From positions 1 through 9,263 of the forward strand of contig JAGVXZ010000049.1 of assembly GCA_018303515.1 (NCBI GenBank): a DNA stretch of 9,263 nt, given 5' to 3'. The position numbers and the translations under genes are program-made. The notes beneath the pieces were generated by a model. It had not been told where the DNA came from. It saw nothing but the letters and a program-made list of their open reading frames with translations, and did no database searches. Positions within the stretch are counted from its first letter, which is position 1; the number at the start of each line of letters is the position of its first letter. Below are positions 6,484-9,263 of this stretch, piece by piece. The DNA comes from Candidatus Woesearchaeota archaeon. GTDB lineage: Archaea > Nanobdellota > Nanobdellia > SCGC-AAA011-G17 > GW2011-AR18.

Positions 6484-6717
6484 TTAATTGTATTTTTCAT
6501 GAAAACGATTGAATATAGAATCATAAAATTCTTCTCCTTTTTCTGTTAATTCATATATATTCTCATCTTTCTCTTTATTTTCAATTAATTCGTACCGTGA
6601 GAGAAAGTTTATTACTTCTTCAGAATAATCTCTTCCTTTCATAACTGGGCGGATCCCCATTTTAGCTATTGCTTCTAATGCTACTTTTTTCTCTATTATA
6701 CTAAGAATTCTTATCAT
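6484..6717 (-). CDS. Small winged-helix-like protein, putative DNA-binding
   Basis: A 77-residue protein without membrane segments. Helices at about 3-20 and 31-42 (YSEEVINFLSRYELI) are followed by a hairpin-like stretch NIYELTEKGEEF (53-64) and a final helix. The 'L-I-...-Y-x-L-T-x-K-G-x-x-F' ending is the typical wing and last helix of archaeal winged helix-turn-helix proteins, so it may be a small transcription factor; the target is unknown. Its ATG at 6717 sits about 26 bp after a TATA box, implying a leaderless mRNA. It converges on the GTPase gene. Upstream it faces the inverted-repeat element and the antitoxin gene, but no functional tie to either can be shown from the sequence. Confidence 0.75.
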   Translation of the reverse strand: MIRILSIIEKKVALEAIAKMGIRPVMKGRDYSEEVINFLSRYELIENKEKDENIYELTEKGEEFYDSIFNRFHEKYN

Positions 6718-6739
6718 TAAGAAGAAGACTTTAATAGAA

Positions 6740-6747
6740 TATAAAAA
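6740..6747 (-). promoter_or_regulatory. TATA box of the winged-helix gene
   Basis: On the minus strand TTTTTATA is centred about 26-27 bp before ATG 6717, preceded by the purine-rich AGAAAAC, which could act as a BRE. The spacing predicts a leaderless transcript. Confidence 0.6.
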
Positions 6748-6768
6748 GTTTTCTATCCTTTAGCTCTG

Positions 6769-6897
6769 ATGAAACCCTGTTCAATAAAATTTAATAATAC
6801 TGACTCTTTTACATACATATGGCCCACCTATTTTTGTTTTAGTTTTGTTAAATCAAACAAATAAAGGGCAAGCATCCTTAAATTAATAGGGTTTCAT
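6769..6897. repeat. Nested inverted-repeat element of 129 bp
   Basis: The ends are a perfect 10-bp inverted repeat, ATGAAACCCT (6769-6778) and AGGGTTTCAT (6888-6897). Inside, AATTTAA (6788-6794) can pair with TTAAATT (6878-6884). A central hairpin then forms from GCCC (6822-6825) with GGGC (6866-6869), and TATTTTTGTTT (6829-6839) with AAACAAATAAA (6855-6865) with two mismatches. No open reading frame of note lies within. It fills most of the 239-bp gap between two divergent genes. It could be a small MITE-like repeat, a structured RNA or a regulatory hairpin. No target-site duplication is visible at its edges and no second copy exists in the window. Confidence 0.55.
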
Positions 6898-6918
6898 ATT
6901 AGCCCACAACCAAAGATA

Positions 6919-6934
6919 TTTATATATTAATATG
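6919..6934 (+). promoter_or_regulatory. TATA region of the antitoxin gene
   Basis: Two overlapping candidates occur: TTTATATAT (6919-6927), giving a leader of about 7 nt, and TTAATATG (6927-6934), centred about 26 bp before ATG 6957 and so leaderless. Two ATGs at 6932 and 6935 hit TAA within seven codons, and one at 6943 stops at its tenth codon, so 6957 is the only workable start. Confidence 0.55.
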
Positions 6935-6953
6935 ATGTTAATATGGTATTAAT
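6926..6953. promoter_or_regulatory. Imperfect palindrome at the antitoxin promoter, possible operator
   Basis: A 28-bp imperfect palindrome begins and ends with ATTAAT; 11 of 14 positions match between the half-sites. It lies between the TATA box and the antitoxin ATG, where a ribbon-helix-helix antitoxin would be expected to bind and repress its own gene. The sequence is AT-rich, so some symmetry is expected by chance. Confidence 0.4.
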
Positions 6954-6956
6954 AAG

Positions 6957-7193
6957 ATGGTACAGGCTATAATAAATATAGGTGAGCGCGCAAATAGGAT
7001 TTTGAATATAGTCAAGGCTAAGTTTGATCTAAAAGACAAAAGTGAGGCTATTGAAATAATGGCTGAACAATACGAAGAAAGTATTTTAGAACCTGAGTTA
7101 AGGCCTGAGTATATAATAAAAGCAAGAAAAATTATGAAGCAGAAAGCTATTCGTATAGGAACTGTTTCTGATTTAAGAAAGAGGTACAAATGA
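6957..7193 (+). CDS. DUF2683 family antitoxin
   Basis: A 78-residue protein beginning MVQAIINIGERANRILNIVK, the signature opening of the archaeal DUF2683 family, whose genes are usually paired with RelE/ParE-like toxins. Residues 2-8 would be the DNA-binding strand, and 10-24 and 27-42 the two helices of a ribbon-helix-helix-like dimer. The basic C-terminal part (EPELRPEYIIKARKIMKQKA) would wrap the toxin. The gene is intact with a clear start, and an imperfect palindrome overlaps its promoter, fitting self-repression. Its TGA overlaps an ATG in the usual ATGA arrangement of such pairs, but the toxin frame behind that ATG is broken, so this antitoxin may have no active local partner. The family is confident; the operator and the loss of the partner are inference. 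Confidence 0.85.
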   Translation: MVQAIINIGERANRILNIVKAKFDLKDKSEAIEIMAEQYEESILEPELRPEYIIKARKIMKQKAIRIGTVSDLRKRYK

Positions 7194-7386
7194 GATATAT
7201 ATTTTGGATATTCGTCCAGAATTAGATAAGAAGTTTTCTAAGCTGAATAAAAAGAACAAAAAACAATATGAGATAATAATAAAAAAGGTTGAAGAAATAC
7301 TTAAAAATCTGCAACATTATAAAAATTTAAGATCACCATTACAAAATTGGAAGAGAGTTCATATTGATACAACCTATACGCATTAG
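7190..7386 (+). pseudogene. Degraded RelE/ParE-like toxin, frameshifted at the start and truncated
   Basis: The recognisable body is the frame reading LDIRPELDKKF (from 7204), a lysine-rich helical part with KKVEEILKN, and YKNLRSPLQNWKRVHID, a standard RelE-superfamily mRNA interferase pattern. Two lesions are visible. First, the expected ATG (7190-7192, overlapping the antitoxin TGA) is one base out of frame with this body and hits TAG at 7223-7225; adding one A after it would give MKIYILDIRPEL, a normal start. The body frame is open back to 7177 but has no ATG or GTG there, so only a TTG at 7204 could start it. Second, the frame ends at TAG 7384-7386 straight after HIDTTYTH, where relatives continue with the F-V-L-x-F strand and the C-terminal catalytic end. 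Roughly 25 residues are missing. A 60-residue product from TTG is possible but would probably be inactive. Confidence 0.75.
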
Positions 7387-7431
7387 TTTTGGGACGACCT
7401 CGGACTACACAGAACCAAATTAACAGTTAAA

Positions 7432-7439
7432 TTTATATA
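7432..7439 (+). promoter_or_regulatory. TATA box of the GQVTTF surface-protein gene
   Basis: TTTATATA is centred about 26 bp before ATG 7461, again predicting a leaderless mRNA. It lies just downstream of the toxin remnant; 7387-7431 contains a short GC-richer patch (around GGGACGACC) but no gene that I can support. Confidence 0.6.
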
Positions 7440-7460
7440 TGAAAAAATTAGATTTTCTTT

Positions 7461-9263
7461 ATGGAAAAGAGGGGCCAGGTAACTACTTTTGTAGTTGTTG
7501 GAATTGTAATTTTAATTGTTCTAGGAGGTTTCTTAGCTTATAAATTTTGGTTTGTAAAAAAAGATTTAGATTTGCAATTAAATATACATTCAAAACTTCC
7601 TGAAGAGATTAAGCCTGTCTCTCAAATGTTGGATTCATGTACACAAGATCTTTTAAAAAATGGTGTTGATATGTTAGGTTCTTCAGGCGGTTATATTGAA
7701 CTTCCTGAAGAGGTTTTTTTAACTAATTTATTTATTCCTTTATCAAGTAAACTTGAAGTTGTAAATGGATTTTCTGTTCCTGTATGGTTTAGAGAAAGAC
7801 CAACCGGTGAACAAGTTACGAATATTCCATCTAAAGAAGAAATGGAATTTCAATTAGAGAATTATGTTTCTGAAAATTTTTATACTTGTTTGGAATTATT
7901 ATCTGATTTTCCAAATTATAATTTTGTAGCTCGAAAGGAGGAGGTGAAAAGTAAAGTAAATATTTTAGATAATATTGTAGAAATTTCAGTTGATTTTCCT
8001 ATTGAAATAAATATAAGGGATATTAATTTTTTATTAAGTAATCAATTAGCACGCGTTGAAGTGCCATTAGGAAGACTCTATGAAAATGCGGTTGAAATTT
8101 TAAAAAAAGAAAATGAGAATTATTTCTTAGAACGGAAAACTTTAGATCTTTTAGTTGCTTATGATGATGAAGTGCCTTATTCTGGAATAGATCTTGAATG
8201 TTATGAAAAAACCTGGTCAAAAACTAAAGTTGTTCAAAGGTTGAAGGAAATTCTACAAAGTAATGTTGCTTCAATAAGAATTTCCGGAACTAATTATGAA
8301 AATGTTGATGATTATTTTGTTGTAGATGCTCTTGAAAATCCTGGAAGTGGATTAAGTGTTAGTTTTATGTATTCTCCATCATGGCCTACTTTTGTTGAGG
8401 TTGATCCTTCTAAAGGTGATATAATGTCTGGTGATTCTATAAGCAGAGGGACAGGTGGATTTTTAACTAAAGCTTTATCGTCTTTCTTTTGTTTTTCATC
8501 TCATCATTTTATTTATGATATAAAATATCCTGTTCTTGTTAGTTTAATTGATGATAAAACAGGATTTAATTTTAATTTTGTAACTCAAATTTTAATAGAT
8601 AATAATCAACCAAGAGTAAATAGATTTGAACCTACGCTTGTGAATGATGTAAATAATCAAGTTTGTGAAGGTGCTAATAAATATTTAGAAGTTAGGACTG
8701 GATATTCTGATGGTGGAAGTTATAAACCGTTAAATGACGTTGATGTATCTTATAGATGTTATCCTGCAAAATGTGGTCTTGGAAAAAGTGTTGATGGGGT
8801 TGCGGCTGGGTTAGTTCCTACTTGTGTAGGTGGAAGTGTTGAAGCGGAGAAACAAGGATTTTATAGAGGAAAATCTACTGGAGTTTCAACTAATGAAGAA
8901 TTAGAATCTGTTAATGTTATGTTAAATAAGATTTATCCAAAAAAAGTGAAAATACTAGTAATAGAAAAAGAAACAGGTGAGGTACGTGAACCTTTTGATG
9001 ATGAAGAGATTTCTTTTGAGTTTGTGAATTCAAATGGATTTGTTGGTCGTGTGTCTTATCCTGATGATTCTGTAATTGATTTAGTTGAAGGACATTATGT
9101 TGTAACTTCGTATGTTATTGGAGAATCTACATGGCCAGTTACTATACCTAAACAAAAAGTCGAGAATTGTGTTGATGTTGCAAAGGCTGGATTTTTAGGA
9201 TTGATAGGACAGCAAGAAGAAAAATGTTTTGAAGTTGAAACTGAATCAATAGAATTGGATTTT
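7461..9263 (+). CDS. Large membrane-anchored extracytoplasmic protein (GQVTTF N-terminus), 3' end outside window
   Basis: The frame is open for 601 codons from ATG 7461 to the window edge without a stop, so the protein is longer than 601 residues. It begins MEKRGQVTTF followed by an aliphatic helix (about 9-31). This resembles the class III (type IV pilin-like) signal peptides of archaea, with a basic start, then GQ, then the hydrophobic stretch; alternatively it is a plain signal anchor. The rest is probably outside the cell. Visible blocks are SSGGYIELPEE (74-84), WFRERPTGE, then PSKEEMEFQLENYV (123-136) ending near TCLE, and a cysteine-bearing beta region (C433, C438, C455; GLVPTCVGGSVEAEKQGF) that recalls carboxypeptidase-regulatory-like modules. 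Further cysteines are C570 and C589. I know similar large proteins as common and uncharacterised in Woesearchaeota/Pacearchaeota; no function is assigned. The start is supported by the TATA box; there is no Shine-Dalgarno site. Confidence 0.85.
   Translation, partial: MEKRGQVTTFVVVGIVILIVLGGFLAYKFWFVKKDLDLQLNIHSKLPEEIKPVSQMLDSCTQDLLKNGVDMLGSSGGYIELPEEVFLTNLFIPLSSKLEVVNGFSVPVWFRERPTGEQVTNIPSKEEMEFQLENYVSENFYTCLELLSDFPNYNFVARKEEVKSKVNILDNIVEISVDFPIEINIRDINFLLSNQLARVEVPLGRLYENAVEILKKENENYFLERKTLDLLVAYDDEVPYSGIDLECYEKTWSKTKVVQRLKEILQSNVASIRISGTNYENVDDYFVVDALENPGSGLSVSFMYSPSWPTFVEVDPSKGDIMSGDSISRGTGGFLTKALSSFFCFSSHHFIYDIKYPVLVSLIDDKTGFNFNFVTQILIDNNQPRVNRFEPTLVNDVNNQVCEGANKYLEVRTGYSDGGSYKPLNDVDVSYRCYPAKCGLGKSVDGVAAGLVPTCVGGSVEAEKQGFYRGKSTGVSTNEELESVNVMLNKIYPKKVKILVIEKETGEVREPFDDEEISFEFVNSNGFVGRVSYPDDSVIDLVEGHYVVTSYVIGESTWPVTIPKQKVENCVDVAKAGFLGLIGQQEEKCFEVETESIELDF

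Noticed and set aside
6767..6813. Possible C/D box sRNA (TGATGA at 6768-6773, CTGA at 6810-6813)
   Set aside because: The boxes are about 36 nt apart with no internal D'/C' pair and no terminal stem next to them; it does not fit the archaeal C/D layout.
6769..6897. CRISPR repeat or insertion sequence suggested by the GTTTCAT/ATGAAAC ends
   Set aside because: Only one inverted pair is present, with no repeated spacing, no spacers, no transposase and no target-site duplication.
6938..7189. Minus-strand frame of 83 codons opposite the antitoxin
   Set aside because: It is the antisense shadow of the DUF2683 gene, whose plus-strand product is clearly recognisable.
7383..7430. Continuation of the toxin in another frame (LVLGRPRTTQ) after its stop
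   Set aside because: A frame change there gives only 15 more residues that do not resemble the RelE C-terminal end, so it does not rescue the gene.
7934..7947. Strong Shine-Dalgarno-like run GGAGGAGGTGA inside the 601-codon gene
   Set aside because: It is in frame and codes for KEEVK; no gene start lies at the right distance downstream and the long frame continues unbroken.

Overview
The window looks like a piece of a small, AT-rich archaeal genome, most likely a DPANN lineage of the Woesearchaeota/Pacearchaeota type; I place it no more finely. The grounds are: two tRNA genes without an encoded CCA end, one with a bulge-helix-bulge intron; an archaeal-type Ygr210/YchF GTPase; a DUF2683 antitoxin; TATA boxes instead of Shine-Dalgarno sites ahead of the genes; a membrane-anchored protein with a GQVTTF-type N-terminus; and very tight gene packing. 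The threonyl-tRNA synthetase is of the bacterial type, which is unusual for archaea in general.

Layout. 1-105: 3' end of a DUF167/YggU-family gene (+). 86-2250: a two-gene minus-strand unit, thrS followed by an overlapping 146-residue orphan whose end also runs 20 bp into the DUF167 gene. 2426-4423 (+): a large surface protein with a signal peptide, Ig-like repeats, one membrane segment and a charged cytoplasmic tail. 4426-4875 (-): a small membrane-anchored orphan meeting it tail to tail. 5030-5231 (-): tRNA-Gly(GCC) and tRNA-Val(UAC), the latter with a 32-nt D-loop intron. 5290-6474 (+): the GTPase. 6484-6717 (-): a small winged-helix-like protein. 6718-6956: a gap holding a nested inverted-repeat element (6769-6897). 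6957-7386 (+): a DUF2683 antitoxin followed by the broken remains of its RelE-like toxin. 7461-9263 (+): a 601-codon piece of another surface protein that runs off the window.

How it fits together. thrS, the two tRNAs and the GTPase are translation genes; around them sit cell-surface genes and a decayed toxin-antitoxin locus. The strongest window-wide pattern is regulatory: seven protein genes have a TATA-like box centred about 25-27 bp before the start codon, which predicts leaderless mRNAs and settles two start choices (2426 rather than 2327, and 5290 rather than 5281). A TATA-like box also lies about 26 bp before the first base of tRNA-Val, compatible with a tRNA transcribed without a 5' leader.

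I found no defence island, CRISPR array, transposase or rRNA. The best candidates for something less described are the D-loop intron, the structured 6769-6897 element, the [IL]TG[KR]A[IV] motif shared by two neighbouring surface proteins, and the surface-protein families themselves.
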